Positions 63,860 to 64,000 of a DNA stretch of 64,000 nucleotides are shown piece by piece. Source of the DNA: Deltaproteobacteria bacterium. GTDB taxonomy: Bacteria > Myxococcota_A > UBA9160 > UBA4427. The DNA is taken from the NCBI GenBank assembly GCA_029261855.1, contig JAJDAN010000024.1:1-64000 (forward strand). The letters run 5' to 3'. The first letter of the stretch is position 1, and every line of letters starts with the position of its first letter. Under the pieces are notes generated by a model. It worked only from the letters and a program-made list of their open reading frames with translations. It had not been told where the DNA came from and searched no databases. A program made the translations under genes and the position numbers.

Positions 63860-64000
63860 CTAGCGACCCGGCAAGACCTCGATCGCGCCGGGTGCACCCG
63901 CGACGACTTCGCCGATGACCGCTCGCGCGGGCGTGCCGTTCGCCGCGAGTTCCGCGATCAGCTGCTCCTCGTTTTCGGGCGACACGGTCAGGAGCAGTCC
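63860..64000 (-). CDS. Partial SelD-like (AIR synthase family) C-terminus
   Basis: The last 46 codons of a minus-strand gene continue beyond the window. The sequence GLLLTVSPENEEQL, then PARAVIGEVVAGAPG resembles the C-terminus of selenide water dikinase (SelD). Other AIR-synthase-superfamily members (HypE, ThiL, PurM) share the fold, so the identity is provisional. The stop is TAG at 63860-63862. Confidence 0.55.
   Translation of the reverse strand, partial: GLLLTVSPENEEQLIAELAANGTPARAVIGEVVAGAPGAIEVLPGR

Overview
The window is 64 kb of very GC-rich bacterial chromosome, densely packed with chromosomal genes. Gene content suggests a Gram-negative deltaproteobacterial-type or Myxococcota-like lineage. 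The pointers are outer-membrane porins, lipoproteins, a PEP-CTERM surface protein, a sigma-54 two-component system, a PknB-type kinase, paired acyl-CoA dehydrogenases, an F420-type luciferase-like oxidoreductase and an STT3-like oligosaccharyltransferase. The placement is inference from gene content only. No tRNA, rRNA, CRISPR array, transposase or phage gene was seen.

Layout. 1-97 is C-rich low-complexity sequence. 98-3824 holds a metallo-beta-lactamase-fold hydrolase, a small unknown, a methyltransferase-like protein and an MFS exporter that seems to lack its last two helices. 3860-10034 is a divergent block: porin, phosphate-binding-like protein and a secreted Cys-rich protein on minus, with a histidine kinase and NtrC-type regulator on plus. 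10046-14606 has a histidine phosphatase, a CheC-like protein, a TraB/GumN-phosphodiesterase fusion and a methyltransferase. 14906-17348 is an acyl-CoA dehydrogenase pair. 17534-21371 pairs a Ser/Thr kinase with a convergent CsgG-like lipoprotein. 21592-25890 has an FAD dehydrogenase, GlpD and an ExeA-like ATPase with an altered P-loop. 26116-28065 is amtB-glnK, with a clear sigma-54 promoter and an NtrC-like dyad upstream.

28100-31624 is a minus-strand catabolic operon (phosphotriesterase family, luciferase-like monooxygenase, acyl-CoA synthetase) opposite an XRE-cupin regulator. 33050-38102 is a five-gene surface phosphoglycan cluster: CDP-alcohol phosphotransferase, cytidylyltransferase, Stealth phosphotransferase, sulfotransferase and GT4. 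40042-43711 holds two divergent lipid-linked glycosyltransferases. 46761-56989 contains DNA polymerase II, a rhomboid protease, a PEP-CTERM fusion protein, a second acyl-CoA dehydrogenase pair and an E2 acyltransferase.

The most interesting region is 57788-62390. A porin, a secreted FMN-binding-domain protein, a four-helix His-containing membrane protein and ApbE (the enzyme that attaches FMN covalently) form one tight minus-strand operon. It sits behind a sigma-70-like promoter overlapped by a Fur-like TTGAAAA/TTTTCAA dyad, directly downstream of a sigma-54 activator core that has no DNA-binding domain. This reads as an iron-responsive, extracytosolic flavin electron-transfer system. The window ends in a MORN-type membrane protein and the C-terminus of a SelD-like protein.
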